DNA of 64,000 bases from Pseudomonadota bacterium (GTDB lineage Bacteria > Pseudomonadota > Alphaproteobacteria > Dongiales > Dongiaceae). A program made the translations under genes and the position numbers. Positions 1 through 8,914 of this stretch are shown here, piece by piece. Below the pieces are notes generated by a model that ran no database searches, was not told where the DNA came from, and saw only the letters and a list, made by a program, of their open reading frames with translations. The stretch spans positions 124,001 through 188,000 of the forward strand of contig JAJYUT010000006.1 in the NCBI GenBank assembly GCA_021792365.1, read 5' to 3'. Numbering within the stretch: the first letter of the stretch is position 1; every line of letters starts with the position of its first letter.

Positions 1-213
1 CACGATGATCGAATTGCGGCCGATATCGACCACGAAGAACTGTCCCGGCTCTTTGATTTGGCACTCGAATCCGGCCAGGATCCAGCGGCGGCCGAACAGC
101 AGATCAAGATCGAGCTCGTAGAGCGCCTGATCGTTGTAGAGCGGCTGCGGCAGAGAGAAGAACGGCGTCCTCCCCGTCAGGAGGTCGAGCATGTCTTTTT
201 CATCGAGCGGCAT
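1..213 (-). CDS. Rieske-type aromatic ring-hydroxylating oxygenase alpha subunit, N-terminal part
   Basis: Only the first 71 codons are in the window; the gene runs off the left edge. The translated start contains PLYNDQALYELDLDLLF, then RRWILAGFECQI and EPGQFFVVDIG, the usual opening of Rieske non-heme iron oxygenase alpha subunits just before the 2Fe-2S domain. The Rieske CxH/CxxH motif and the iron-binding domain lie outside the window. The ATG at 213 is preceded by a GGAAGG-like ribosome site and begins 18 bases after the stop of the fused ABC ATPase, so it is probably the last visible gene of that transporter operon. This suggests that the imported compound is demethylated or hydroxylated in the cytoplasm. 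The substrate cannot be read from this fragment. Confidence 0.8.
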   Translation of the reverse strand, partial: MPLDEKDMLDLLTGRTPFFSLPQPLYNDQALYELDLDLLFGRRWILAGFECQIKEPGQFFVVDIGRNSIIV

Positions 214-231
214 GGTCCCCTTCCTTCCGTC

Positions 232-2061
232 TTACGCCACGCAACTGCTGCTGCCGACGGCACTGAGCTCCGCGATCGACCGATGGCAATGAATGGCGTG
301 GTCCTTTGTCACTTGTCGTATCGGCGGTGGGGCCGCGTCGCATTGCCCGCGCACGGCGAGCCCGCAACGGGCATGGAAAGGACACCCGACTCCATTCCAA
401 GCCCTGCCCTGGGTCGGCCGGGGTGCGTTGGAGGCAACCGTTTCCTTCAGCCAATTGAGGCGCAGGACCGGCACGGACGACAGCAGCAGTGCCGTGTACG
501 GGTGATGCGGAGGTTGGAACACCTCGGCCGGCGGACCGATTTCGCAGATACGGCCGGCATAAAGAACCATGACCCGGTCGGCAAATGTCGCAACGGTGGC
601 GATGTCATGCGAGACGAAGAGATAGGCCACGTCGTGCTCTGCCCGCAGCTTCCGCATGAGATCGAGAACCTGTCGAGCCACCAACGCATCCAGCGCCGAC
701 AGGATTTCATCGCAGATGACAATGTCGGGGCGGGCGGCGAAGGCCCGGGCGATCGAGACGCGCTGCCGTTGACCACCCGAGAGCTCCGACGGAAACCGGC
801 CAGCGTAGTCGGCGGGCAGTCCAACCATGGCCAGCAGCTCGGCAACGCGCGCCGGTATCTCCGCGTTCGACATCCCGAAAAAGAACTGGAGCGGCCGTCC
901 GATCGCCTGCTGGATGCGCTGACCCGGATTGAGGGACAGATCGGGACTTTGCAGCACGATCTGGATGGCTCGGAGCGCCTCCCTGCTACGGTCGCGGGAT
1001 CGCCCCGCCAAGCTATTGCCGCGGAACCGGACCCTTCCGCCGTTGATCGGCTGAAGGCCGGCGATCACGCGCGCAAGGGTGCTCTTGCCACTACCCGACT
1101 CACCGACAATCGCCAGAGCCTCGCGCGGCCGCAGGTCGAAGGTAATGTCGTTCAGCACATTCTGCGTCTTGTCGGGTTTGCGGAAAAGGCGGTCGCGCAC
1201 ATAGGTGCTGGAGGCGTCTTCGACCTCCAGCAAGGCCGCAGCCCCATTATCGATGGACCCGGCAGGCTTTGCTGGGGCGCGAGGTCTGAAGGCTTCCACA
1301 AGCTGTTGCGTATAGAGTTCGCGCGGAGCGTCCACGATATCAGCGGTGATCCCCTGCTCCACGATCCTGCCGTTCCGCAGGACCACGATCCGATCGGCCA
1401 CCTGCGCGACAACCGCCAGATCATGAGACACATAGATCGCCGCTCCCCTGTTGTCGGCGAGGGCGGCCTTCAGGGCCTTCAACACCTCGATCTGCGTCGT
1501 TGCATCGAGCGCCGTGGTCGGCTCATCGAGGATCAGCAGGCTTGGCGAGCAGGTCAGCGCCATTGCCATCATGACGCGCTGCTGCTGGCCGCCGCTCAGT
1601 TGGTGCGGATAGCGTCTGGTGAAGGCGGCCGCCGATGGCAGATCGAGCCGGGTTAGAAGCTGTGCCACACGTTGCCGTACGCCGCCTTCGGGCATGATGC
1701 GATGGATGGCGAACGGCTCATGGATCTGCTCTCCAATGGTCATGGCAGGATTCAATGATGCCTGCGCGCTCTGCGCCACATAGGCCATTTGCGCGCCGCG
1801 TATCCTGCGCCGGCTGGAGGGCGGCAGCGTAAGCATTTCTTGTCCGGCAAGCCGCACCTGGCCCTGCCGGAACCGGGTCCCCGGCCTAGCATATCCCATT
1901 GCAGCAAGCGCGACCGTGCTCTTCCCGGCACCCGATTCGCCGATGAGCGCAACCACCTCGCCCGCAGCGACCGACAAGTCGACCCCATGCACCGTCGGAA
2001 GCCATTCGCCGGCGGGTGTACGCCCTTCCACCACGAGATTGCGGATATCGAGGAACGTCAT
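232..2061 (-). CDS. Dipeptide/oligopeptide ABC transporter, fused double ATP-binding protein (DppD-DppF type)
   Basis: A 609-residue protein with two complete nucleotide-binding domains in tandem. The first has Walker [10 protein letters not shown] (about residues 41-49), signature LSGGQQQR and Walker B LLILDEPT. The second has Walker [10 protein letters not shown], signature LSGGQRQR and Walker B IVICDE. The C-terminal cysteine-containing segment ([10 protein letters not shown]) is typical of oligopeptide-family ATPases. It energises uptake by the two permeases encoded just upstream. The ATG at 2061 overlaps the permease stop as ATGA; the frame is open further upstream, but that part lies inside the permease gene. 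In most oligopeptide systems the two ATPases are separate, as in the second transporter of this window. Confidence 0.95.
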   Translation of the reverse strand: MTFLDIRNLVVEGRTPAGEWLPTVHGVDLSVAAGEVVALIGESGAGKSTVALAAMGYARPGTRFRQGQVRLAGQEMLTLPPSSRRRIRGAQMAYVAQSAQASLNPAMTIGEQIHEPFAIHRIMPEGGVRQRVAQLLTRLDLPSAAAFTRRYPHQLSGGQQQRVMMAMALTCSPSLLILDEPTTALDATTQIEVLKALKAALADNRGAAIYVSHDLAVVAQVADRIVVLRNGRIVEQGITADIVDAPRELYTQQLVEAFRPRAPAKPAGSIDNGAAALLEVEDASSTYVRDRLFRKPDKTQNVLNDITFDLRPREALAIVGESGSGKSTLARVIAGLQPINGGRVRFRGNSLAGRSRDRSREALRAIQIVLQSPDLSLNPGQRIQQAIGRPLQFFFGMSNAEIPARVAELLAMVGLPADYAGRFPSELSGGQRQRVSIARAFAARPDIVICDEILSALDALVARQVLDLMRKLRAEHDVAYLFVSHDIATVATFADRVMVLYAGRICEIGPPAEVFQPPHHPYTALLLSSVPVLRLNWLKETVASNAPRPTQGRAWNGVGCPFHARCGLAVRGQCDAAPPPIRQVTKDHAIHCHRSIAELSAVGSSSCVA

Positions 2062-2927
2062 CGCAGGTCTTGCGACTCGGCCTTCGGAACCTCGCCGGAA
2101 AGCCAATCCACCGTCAGGTTGATGCCAAGCACGAGGAGTCCGATGAGGAGCGCCGGAATGATCGCGGCGAGCGCACCGTAGTAGATGCCGGACAGGTTCT
2201 CGCGCACCATGCCGCCCCAGTCCGCCTCCGGTGGCTGGATACCGAGCCCCAGGAATGACAGCGAGCTGATGAACAGAACGGCGAACGACATGCGCAGGCC
2301 GAACTCGACCGCCAGCGGCCGCAGCGAGTTGGGCAGGATCTCCCGTCCCAGGATCGAGGGCAGGCTTTCTCCGCGGGCACGCGCGACTTCGACGAATTCG
2401 AGCGTGCTGATGCCCATCGCCACCGCACGGGATAGCCGGATGACGCGCGGCAGCTGGATAAAGGCGATCGTCAGGATCAGCACCGGGAGCGACGTCCCGA
2501 ACCCGGCAATCACCAGCAACGCCAGAAGGATGGACGGAAACGAGAGGAAGATGTCGCAGATCCAGATCATGACGACATCGAAACGGCCGCGGATCTCGGC
2601 CGCAGCAAACCCGATGCTGATGCCTGCAAGAAAGCCGAGCAATGTGGCCGCCGCTGCGATGCCGATGCTGTATTTGGCGCCGTGCAGCACGCGCGACAAC
2701 AGATCACGCCCCAGATAGTCCGTGCCCCAGGGTGCCGCATCGCTGGGCGGGCCGAAGGCACCGCCGCCAATCAGCTCGGCCGCCGAATGGGGAGCAATCG
2801 CGCTGCCGAACACCGCCAGCAACGCGTTCACTGCGAGCAGGAGAAGCCCCAGGATGCCGAGCGTCGTGAGATCAGGCAACCGCCGGATGCTGCGGGCTCC
2901 CCTCTCGGTCTGTGCCAGCATTGTCAT
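2058..2927 (-). CDS. Oligopeptide ABC transporter permease (DppC type)
   Basis: A 289-residue inner-membrane permease with the BPD_transp_1 architecture. It has a first hydrophobic helix near residues 25-45, the periplasmic motif GTDYLGRDLLSR and the C-terminal SSLSFLGLGIQPPEADWG characteristic of DppC/OppC subunits. The EAA-type loop is seen around EVARARGESLPSILGREILPN. It forms the transmembrane channel with the DppB-type partner. The ATG at 2927 overlaps the partner's stop as ATGA, and its own stop overlaps the ATPase start the same way, so the genes are translationally coupled. Confidence 0.95.
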   Translation of the reverse strand: MTMLAQTERGARSIRRLPDLTTLGILGLLLLAVNALLAVFGSAIAPHSAAELIGGGAFGPPSDAAPWGTDYLGRDLLSRVLHGAKYSIGIAAAATLLGFLAGISIGFAAAEIRGRFDVVMIWICDIFLSFPSILLALLVIAGFGTSLPVLILTIAFIQLPRVIRLSRAVAMGISTLEFVEVARARGESLPSILGREILPNSLRPLAVEFGLRMSFAVLFISSLSFLGLGIQPPEADWGGMVRENLSGIYYGALAAIIPALLIGLLVLGINLTVDWLSGEVPKAESQDLR

Positions 2928-3871
2928 GCCGCGTCCCTCAGTCGAGGATTCGATAGCAGTGCCAGGGTATCGGCAAGCAGCGTCAGCAGCACGTACGTGG
3001 TGCAAAAAATCATAGCCGTGATCTGGATCACCGGCATGTCGCGCGTGGCGACCGATTGCACCATGAGCAGGCCAAGGCCCGGATAGCTGAACACCACCTC
3101 CACGACGACGACCCCGGAGACCAGGTAGCCCAGGTTGAGCGCGACGACATTGACGATAGGGCCGACAGCATTCGGCAAGGCATGGCGGAGGACGATCCTG
3201 CCCCGCGAGGCACCCTTGAGCTGGGCCATTTCGATGAACGGCTTGCGCATCACATCCAAGACGGCCGCTCGCGTCATGCGGATCATATGCGCCTGAACAG
3301 CCGCCAACAGAGTGAGCGCAGGCAAGGCCAACCCCCGCAGGGTCCCCGCCAGGGACGATGTATCGAGGCTCGTCGTAACCGCCGGCAGCAGCTTGAAAGA
3401 GACTGCGAGCAGCAGCACGAGCAGCAGTCCGACGACAAATTCCGGCATGGATACGACCAGCAGCGACCCGACGGTTAGCGCCTTGTCGAACGGGCTTCCG
3501 GGGAACGCGGCCGACAGGAGCCCCAGGGCGAGGGAAATCGGCACAGCAAGGATGGCCGCAACGATTGCGAGCCGCAGCGAGTTGGCAACACGCAGGCTGA
3601 CGGTCTGCGCAACCGGCGTGTCCGTCGCGAAGGACACGCCGAAATCGCCCTGCACCATGTTCGCCAGCCAATCCGCATAGCGAATATAGGCGGGCCGATC
3701 GAGGCCAAGCCGGTCACGCAGCGCGGCGCGCGATTCTTCCGTGGCCTCCTGCCCGAGAATGGCCGTCGCCGTGTCGCCGGGCAGGATATCGGTGATGGCG
3801 AAGACCAGCAGCGATATCACCCAGATCGACGCGATACCCAGCACAGCCCGGAGCAGGATCAGCTTTAGCAC
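2924..3871 (-). CDS. Oligopeptide ABC transporter permease (DppB type)
   Basis: A 315-residue membrane protein with an N-terminal helix (GIASIWVISLLVFAITDILPG) and the DppB hallmark region around DRLGLDRPAYIRYADWL. The inner-membrane loop EMAQLKGASRGRIVLRHALPN is the EAA motif that contacts the ATPase. It pairs with the DppC-type permease. It starts 23 bases after the substrate-binding protein gene ends and overlaps the next permease by four bases. Family assignment is secure; substrate specificity lies with the binding protein. Confidence 0.95.
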   Translation of the reverse strand: MLKLILLRAVLGIASIWVISLLVFAITDILPGDTATAILGQEATEESRAALRDRLGLDRPAYIRYADWLANMVQGDFGVSFATDTPVAQTVSLRVANSLRLAIVAAILAVPISLALGLLSAAFPGSPFDKALTVGSLLVVSMPEFVVGLLLVLLLAVSFKLLPAVTTSLDTSSLAGTLRGLALPALTLLAAVQAHMIRMTRAAVLDVMRKPFIEMAQLKGASRGRIVLRHALPNAVGPIVNVVALNLGYLVSGVVVVEVVFSYPGLGLLMVQSVATRDMPVIQITAMIFCTTYVLLTLLADTLALLSNPRLRDAA

Positions 3872-3894
3872 GCTGCCTCAGTCGAAGATCTGCA

Positions 3895-5469
3895 TCAGCT
3901 GTCGATCCAGGCCTCGTCCCACTGGAACCAACCGAGATTCCCCATGGGATGACTTTGAATCCCTTTGATCTTGGCCGATGTCGCGTCCAACCAGTTCATG
4001 AAAACGGGAATGATTGACGGTCCTTCTTCCGCCAGGATGCGCTGCGCCTCCCAATAGAGCTGCTTGCGGCGATCGAAGTCCGTGATGGCGCGAGCGTCCT
4101 TTAGGATCTGATCGAACTTGGCGTTCTTCCAAGCACCTTCGTTCCACTTGGCATCGGAGGCATAGGCGACTCCCAGGGTGGAATCGATCGTCGGGCGCCC
4201 CCACCAGGTGCTCATCGCCCAGGGCTTTTTCATCCAGGTCGCCGACCAGTACCCGTCCGCCGGTGCTTGTGTGACCTTGATGTTGATCCCGGCCTTGCTG
4301 GCCATCTCTGCATAGATGGTGGCGGCTTCGACGCCGTTCTGGATAATGGTCGAGGTCGTCAACTCGAAGGTTGCGCCTTCCTGGCCGGCCTTCTTGAGAT
4401 GGAACTTCGCCCTTTCGGGATCGTAGGGGCGCAGGGGAATTTCGGGGCAGAAATAAGGATTGAAGGACGCAACCGGGTGATCGTAGCCGACTACGCCCTG
4501 CCCGGCATAGGCGACGGACAGCAGCTTTTCGCGATCCATCGCGTATTTAAGCGCGAGGCGAACGTCGTTGGAATCGAATGGCGGCGCGTCCGAACGCATC
4601 GGATAGGTGGCATGGGCCGGTCCGGGCGTCGACAGCACGCTGATGTCGGTCAAGGAACTGGCGCGCTGCACCAGGTTTGCATCGAGCTTGGTGATCGCGT
4701 GCACATCGCCAGCGAGCAGCGCGTTGAACCGCGCAGTAGGATCCTGGATACCGATGGTGTGAATCTCGTCGAGATAGGGCAGCTCGCTCTTCCAGTAATT
4801 GGCGTTGCGCACGAACACCGCCGCCACACCCGGCTCGAAGCTCCTGCAGGAGAATGGGCCGGTGCCGACCGGCTTGGCGAAATCCGTGTGGCCCTCGGGC
4901 ACGACATGCAACTGATATAGCGCCAGGAGCGACGGAAGATCGGCGTTCGGTGCCGTCAGCTTGATCCTAAGCGTCCGAGAATCGTCCGCCTTCAAGGCTG
5001 CGCCATCGATGTCGGCGATCAGGACGCGAGCGCCGGATGCGGTCTCCGGGTCAAGCACACGCCGGATCGTGTAGATCACGTCCTCGGCGGTGAGCGTCTT
5101 GCCGTTGTGGAAGCTGACGCCTTGCCGCAGCTTCACCACCCATTCGTCTCCGGCCGCATTTCCCTCCCAGGATTCAGCCAAGGCCGGGCGCAGGGTGCCA
5201 TCCGGGGCGATGTCGACAAGCCGGTTATATATCTGCGTCGCGCGACACAGGTCGATGACGCTGATGGTTTTCGCGGGGTCCAGCGTGTCCTTGGCACTGC
5301 TCGAATCGCAGGCAACCTTGAAGAGCCCGCCCTTCTTCGGTCCGTCCGCCCATGACCGGTGTGAGCTGAAAACTCCGCACACGACCGTCGCAAGTGCAAG
5401 CGCGCCAGCCCCGAACTCCCGACGACTGACTGCTAAGTTCTGATGGCCTGCCGACGTCTGCCGCTTCAT
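3895..5469 (-). CDS. ABC transporter substrate-binding protein, family 5 (dipeptide/oligopeptide), Tat-type signal
   Basis: A 524-residue periplasmic solute-binding protein of the SBP_bac_5 family. The N-terminus has a twin-arginine-like signal (SRREFGAGALALA, about residues 15-27), a hydrophobic stretch and a probable cleavage near HRSWA. Family landmarks include RPALAESWE, VVKLRQGVSFHNGKTLTAEDV and VRLALKYAMDREKLL. It captures the ligand for the downstream permeases. It is the first gene of the operon that runs down to the Rieske gene, and the tandem palindromes at 5519-5556 lie about 50 bases upstream of its start. Such proteins bind peptides, but also opines, nickel complexes or sugars, so the ligand is open. 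Confidence 0.95.
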   Translation of the reverse strand: MKRQTSAGHQNLAVSRREFGAGALALATVVCGVFSSHRSWADGPKKGGLFKVACDSSSAKDTLDPAKTISVIDLCRATQIYNRLVDIAPDGTLRPALAESWEGNAAGDEWVVKLRQGVSFHNGKTLTAEDVIYTIRRVLDPETASGARVLIADIDGAALKADDSRTLRIKLTAPNADLPSLLALYQLHVVPEGHTDFAKPVGTGPFSCRSFEPGVAAVFVRNANYWKSELPYLDEIHTIGIQDPTARFNALLAGDVHAITKLDANLVQRASSLTDISVLSTPGPAHATYPMRSDAPPFDSNDVRLALKYAMDREKLLSVAYAGQGVVGYDHPVASFNPYFCPEIPLRPYDPERAKFHLKKAGQEGATFELTTSTIIQNGVEAATIYAEMASKAGINIKVTQAPADGYWSATWMKKPWAMSTWWGRPTIDSTLGVAYASDAKWNEGAWKNAKFDQILKDARAITDFDRRKQLYWEAQRILAEEGPSIIPVFMNWLDATSAKIKGIQSHPMGNLGWFQWDEAWIDS

Positions 5470-5517
5470 GACAAACCTCCCTTGGCGGCCAATTCACTTC
5501 CGCCGCTCAGCTATGGA

Positions 5518-5556
5518 TGTTCTGCTTGCCAGAACGGCATTCTATTCATGATAGAA
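5518..5556. promoter_or_regulatory. Tandem palindromic operator upstream of the first ABC operon
   Basis: Two palindromes are centred 21 bases apart: GTTCTG-N5-CAGAAC at 5519-5535 and TTCTAT-N5-ATAGAA at 5540-5556. Bases 5518-5545 match 6882-6909, upstream of the LysR gene, at all but a few spacer positions. The site lies about 50 bases before the binding-protein start, where a regulator could act. The two-turn spacing and T-N11-A geometry fit a LysR-type regulator, and the adjacent LysR gene is the simplest candidate. The palindrome style also resembles IclR-family operators, so the owner is not settled. Confidence 0.6.
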
Positions 5557-5675
5557 GCAATCACTGAATTGTGTCAAGGCGAAGATGTCCACCGAAGCGA
5601 CGTTCGGAAGGGCTTCGTTGGTGGACTCGAGGATCGATTGGACAGCCTGCCTGGAGCGACGACGATGGGAGTGTG

Positions 5676-6653
5676 TCAGCCCGCGGCCAGGGCTGGCGAT
5701 CGGAATAGTGCCGCCCGGAGGGGCCGCTTGCTTCCCTCGAGCTGCTGCGGGTCGTCGAGTTCCAGATCGTCGGTCGCTTCGGCGAGCAGCCAGTTGCGGA
5801 AATCGAGCGCCTCCTGGCGCGTTGATCCGTCCGCACGTTGCAATAGATAGTACGTGACAGGAACATGGACCGAAATGCCGAACGGCGACACCAGCTCTCC
5901 CCGTTCCAGCAGATTCGAGAAGGTCGAGACCATGAGCATCGCGATGCCCTGCCCTTGTAGTACGGCTTGGACGACCACGTCGTAATTGTCGAACACGATG
6001 GTTCGCTTGAACCTGGGCATCTGCGCGTTCGCCGCTGCAAACCACTCCGCCCAGATCGAGTCCCCACGCTCCTGAAGCAGCGTGAAATTTGCGAGATCAC
6101 GCGGAGACCTTGGCGCACCGACCTCCGACAGCAGCCGCGGGCTACACATCGGGACATATCTCAGCCGCATCAGCGGCTCGCACACGGTTCCCGGGAAATC
6201 CGCGTGCCGCCACGCGATGGCCAGATCAAGATCCGGGCCGACCTTCATCGGATGCTCGTACTGATGCTGAATCTGAAGATCTATCTCTGGATAATTCGCC
6301 ATGAATCTGTGGAGCCGCGGCAGGAGCCAGCGCGCCGCCAGGTGAGGCGTGATACGGAGCCGCAAGGCCTTGCGCGGGCTGTGCCCCAGCACGTTGCCGC
6401 AGGCGTGCCTGATGCTCTCGAAGGCGTTCGAAATCCCGGAATGGAGGAGCTTGCCTTCGACGGTCAGCTGCACGCCTTGGGCCGCCCGCAGAAACAGCTT
6501 CTTGCCGAAATGCTCTTCCAGAGCGCGGATCTGCTGGCTGACGGCGGGCTCGGTGACTCGCAATTCATCCGCCGCTCGTGAAAAATTCAAGTTTCGAGCG
6601 ACGACGTCAAAAACCCTCAGGGCTCGCAGAGAAGGCAGATTTGACGAGATCAT
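5676..6653 (-). CDS. LysR family transcriptional regulator, GcvA-like
   Basis: A 325-residue regulator. The winged helix-turn-helix at about residues 8-65 reads LPSLRALRVFDVVARNLNFS, then RAADELRVTEPAVSQQIRAL and LFLRAAQGVQLTVEG. An effector-binding domain of normal length follows. The opening LPSLRALRVF close to the start methionine is typical of GcvA-like members. The ATG at 6653 is chosen because the frame further upstream has no family similarity. The gene sits between the two peptide transporter regions, and the same operator motif is found upstream of this gene (6883-6909) and of the first transporter operon (5518-5556). It probably activates the transporter and controls itself. Confidence 0.93.
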   Translation of the reverse strand: MISSNLPSLRALRVFDVVARNLNFSRAADELRVTEPAVSQQIRALEEHFGKKLFLRAAQGVQLTVEGKLLHSGISNAFESIRHACGNVLGHSPRKALRLRITPHLAARWLLPRLHRFMANYPEIDLQIQHQYEHPMKVGPDLDLAIAWRHADFPGTVCEPLMRLRYVPMCSPRLLSEVGAPRSPRDLANFTLLQERGDSIWAEWFAAANAQMPRFKRTIVFDNYDVVVQAVLQGQGIAMLMVSTFSNLLERGELVSPFGISVHVPVTYYLLQRADGSTRQEALDFRNWLLAEATDDLELDDPQQLEGSKRPLRAALFRSPALAAG

Positions 6654-6882
6654 GTGGTCTACCTGACAGCTCCGGATCGTTACCGCGCCATGCCATCCAC
6701 ACTGCTTCGCCTGTTGCGCACATTGCCCGCACTTTTCCCGCTGGGCGGGCGACCGACTCTTCCAAAAGCGCGAAAAGTCAAAACGTTGGCGATGCTGTAT
6801 ACAGCTTAGCGCAGCGCAGGACTGAGCACAAGCAGAAGGTGAAAAGTCCACGTGAGCACGGCGGCGGCTATCAACTTCGGTT

Positions 6883-6916
6883 GTTCTGTATAACAGAACG
6901 TCATTCTATTTTTTAT
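6883..6916. promoter_or_regulatory. Second copy of the palindromic operator, upstream of the LysR gene
   Basis: A perfect palindrome GTTCTGT-ATA-ACAGAAC lies at 6883-6899, followed 21 bases on (centre to centre) by a degenerate second site that keeps the left arm TTCTAT at 6904-6909. The stretch 6882-6909 matches 5518-5545. It lies about 230 bases upstream of the chosen LysR start, which leaves room for a long leader or a start farther upstream. The HupE-type gene ends at 6975, so the site could also lie in that gene's 3' region without controlling it. Confidence 0.55.
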
Positions 6917-6974
6917 CACGCTCCGCAATGTTGGTCAAGCTGAGCGGCCCGGCATCGAGCCGAGGCGGGAAGCG

Positions 6975-7982
6975 TCATCCTGCCATGCCCATCATCGGAA
7001 TAATGGTTTCGATCAGCAGATAGGCTCCCAAGGAGCCGGCGGCCATTCCAATCGCCGGCCGCGGCATGAGCCAGCTCCGCCAACTTCCTCCCTCCAGGAC
7101 GCGTCCGGGGGCGCTGGCGATCCAGCGGAAATAGCCAACCAGCAACAGCACCACTAGCACCTGGCCAAACTCCACTCCAAGATTGAAGCATAGCAGCGAC
7201 AGCAGCTTTGCCTCCCTCGGCAAGCCGATTTCAGTGAGAAAGGTTGCGAACCCCAACCCATGCAGCAGGCCGAACAGCGTGGAGACGGCGATCGGCCAGC
7301 GCTTGGTGACCGATTGCCGGTCGGGAGTCAGGACTTCGGAGGCGAGGAGAACGACGGACAGGACAATGCACGTCTCGACAACTGTGCTGGGCACGTCGAC
7401 GCTGCGAAGCGACGCCCAGGCCAATGTCAGCGAGTGACCAATGGTGAATCCAGTGACGGTGGCCAGGATGCGTCGCAGCCCGAGCGTGAGCAGAACCAGG
7501 CATCCAACAACCGCGAGATGATCATAGCCGGTCAGTATGTGCATGATTCCCAAAGTCAAGTACCGGAACGGAACAGCCGTCCTGCCAACCGGATCAATCA
7601 GCCAGGCTGCGTCAGCCGGCCCGAGGACCGACTGGACAACGGGTCCGTGCAGCGGTCGATAGACGACGATCGTGGGGATCGATGGGTCGCCGCTCCGCAG
7701 AAGGAGCCGCAGAGGTTCCGAGACCGGATTGCCCGTGCAATGATGCTCCCGAACATACAGGCCATCCGCCCGCTGGGTAACTGCACCACCAACGCAGGAG
7801 GATGGCATCACCAGCGGGTCTTCACCCCGTCCGTAACCGCCATCGGACCACGATAAGATGAAGCGCGCCTCCTCTGCTTGCCGGAGTTCGATGAACGGCG
7901 GTTGCAGGTCATGCGCCGCCGCGCGGCCCGACATGAGCGTGCAGGCGCCAAGGAGCAGCACGGCAAGCAACCGGACACTCAT
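6975..7982 (-). CDS. HupE/UreJ-family membrane protein
   Basis: A 335-residue protein with a signal peptide (LLAVLLLGACTLMSGRAAA), a soluble N-terminal domain of about 110 residues and then six to seven membrane helices. The helices contain HILTGYDHLAVV, FTIGHSLTL, FGLLHGLGFA and FNLGVEFGQ, the histidine-containing motifs of the HupE/UreJ_2 family. The family includes accessory proteins of hydrogenase and urease clusters thought to move nickel or another metal, but many members lie far from such enzymes, as here. It overlaps the isomerase gene upstream by ATGA. The gene is probably the last of the CapA-isomerase-HupE operon. A metal role is inference from the family. Confidence 0.85.
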   Translation of the reverse strand: MSVRLLAVLLLGACTLMSGRAAAHDLQPPFIELRQAEEARFILSWSDGGYGRGEDPLVMPSSCVGGAVTQRADGLYVREHHCTGNPVSEPLRLLLRSGDPSIPTIVVYRPLHGPVVQSVLGPADAAWLIDPVGRTAVPFRYLTLGIMHILTGYDHLAVVGCLVLLTLGLRRILATVTGFTIGHSLTLAWASLRSVDVPSTVVETCIVLSVVLLASEVLTPDRQSVTKRWPIAVSTLFGLLHGLGFATFLTEIGLPREAKLLSLLCFNLGVEFGQVLVVLLLVGYFRWIASAPGRVLEGGSWRSWLMPRPAIGMAAGSLGAYLLIETIIPMMGMAG

Positions 7983-8899
7983 CGGGATTCGAGATCCACA
8001 TGGATCCGATAGCCGGCGGCAAGCTCGTCCGCCATGGCTTCCAGCGCGGCGAGAGCCTTCGCACGCCGCACGTCCGCCGCGATCTGCTGCTTGACGGTCT
8101 CATAGGATTGCTCGGTCTGCGGCACCCTGCTCGTCACCCTAACGAGATGGACGCCCGCCGGCGACGCAAACGGGCCTTGCCAGTCACTCTCCTCCGAGCC
8201 GAAGATGGCGACTGCCATGGCCTCACCGAACAGTTGGCGTGCATTGTCCTGCGAGACTGGGCCGATCTCCGAGCCGAGTGGAAACACGTCGCCGGCGGGC
8301 GGCTTGGCCAATATCGAGGTAGATTGGCTGCGCATCTCCACCAGCATCACCTCGGCGTCCGCCGTGGCTCCGGCCTGACCGCGCTTGACCGTATCGAAGA
8401 ACACATGCTGGAACCTGATCTGCGGCGGCGTTGCATATTGCGACCGGTGCGAGTCGTAGAAAGCGCGGGCTTCTTGCTCCGACACGGATGACTCCGGCGC
8501 GGCGAGGAACGACATTCGCTCTAGGAGGCGCCGGCGGACGACGATGTCGTCGCGATCGAATCCCCGCGCGATTGCTTCGCGATACAAGACCTCTTCGCGG
8601 ACGAAGGCGCTTACGAGGGCATCTCGCTCCGGCGCGCCGAGCGATCGGCCAATCGCCGCCAGTGCGTCGCCATCGTAGAGATTCAGCCGGCGAGAAAGAT
8701 ATTCGGTGAACGAACGATCGTCGATGACGATCGCCTTGCCGCCGCCCACGTACGCCTCAAAGCCGCGGCCGATAAGGAACAGCAGACCGCCGACAAGGAA
8801 GAATAAGCAGATCGGCTCCCTGACAGCCGCGCAGGCAAGCCTGCGAAGTGCTGATCCCCCGCCCGCGGTCGCAGCCGAGCATGTAAACTGCATCGACAT
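7979..8899 (-). CDS. Membrane-anchored parvulin-like peptidyl-prolyl isomerase
   Basis: A 306-residue protein with a short cytoplasmic N-terminus, one membrane helix (about residues 30-46, LFFLVGGLLFLIG) and a periplasmic SurA/PpiC-like chaperone region. Recognisable parts are REEVLYREAIARGFDRDD, SEQEARAFYDSHRSQYATP and the parvulin-like segment with FQHVFFDT, GDVFPLG and WQGPFASPAGVHLVRV. The family helps fold exported proteins. It starts 15 bases after the exported CapA gene ends and overlaps the HupE-type gene by four bases. Isomerase-HupE pairs of this sort recur in proteobacteria. Its client may be one of its operon partners, which is an inference. Confidence 0.88.
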   Translation of the reverse strand: MSMQFTCSAATAGGGSALRRLACAAVREPICLFFLVGGLLFLIGRGFEAYVGGGKAIVIDDRSFTEYLSRRLNLYDGDALAAIGRSLGAPERDALVSAFVREEVLYREAIARGFDRDDIVVRRRLLERMSFLAAPESSVSEQEARAFYDSHRSQYATPPQIRFQHVFFDTVKRGQAGATADAEVMLVEMRSQSTSILAKPPAGDVFPLGSEIGPVSQDNARQLFGEAMAVAIFGSEESDWQGPFASPAGVHLVRVTSRVPQTEQSYETVKQQIAADVRRAKALAALEAMADELAAGYRIHVDLESR

Positions 8900-8914
8900 A
8901 CTCAGGGACTCCGG

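Noticed and set aside
58-1656. A 532-codon plus-strand open frame opposite the fused ABC ATPase
   Set aside because: It mirrors the codon pattern of the ATPase gene, has no family motifs and is low in hydrophobic order; it is a shadow frame of a high-GC gene.
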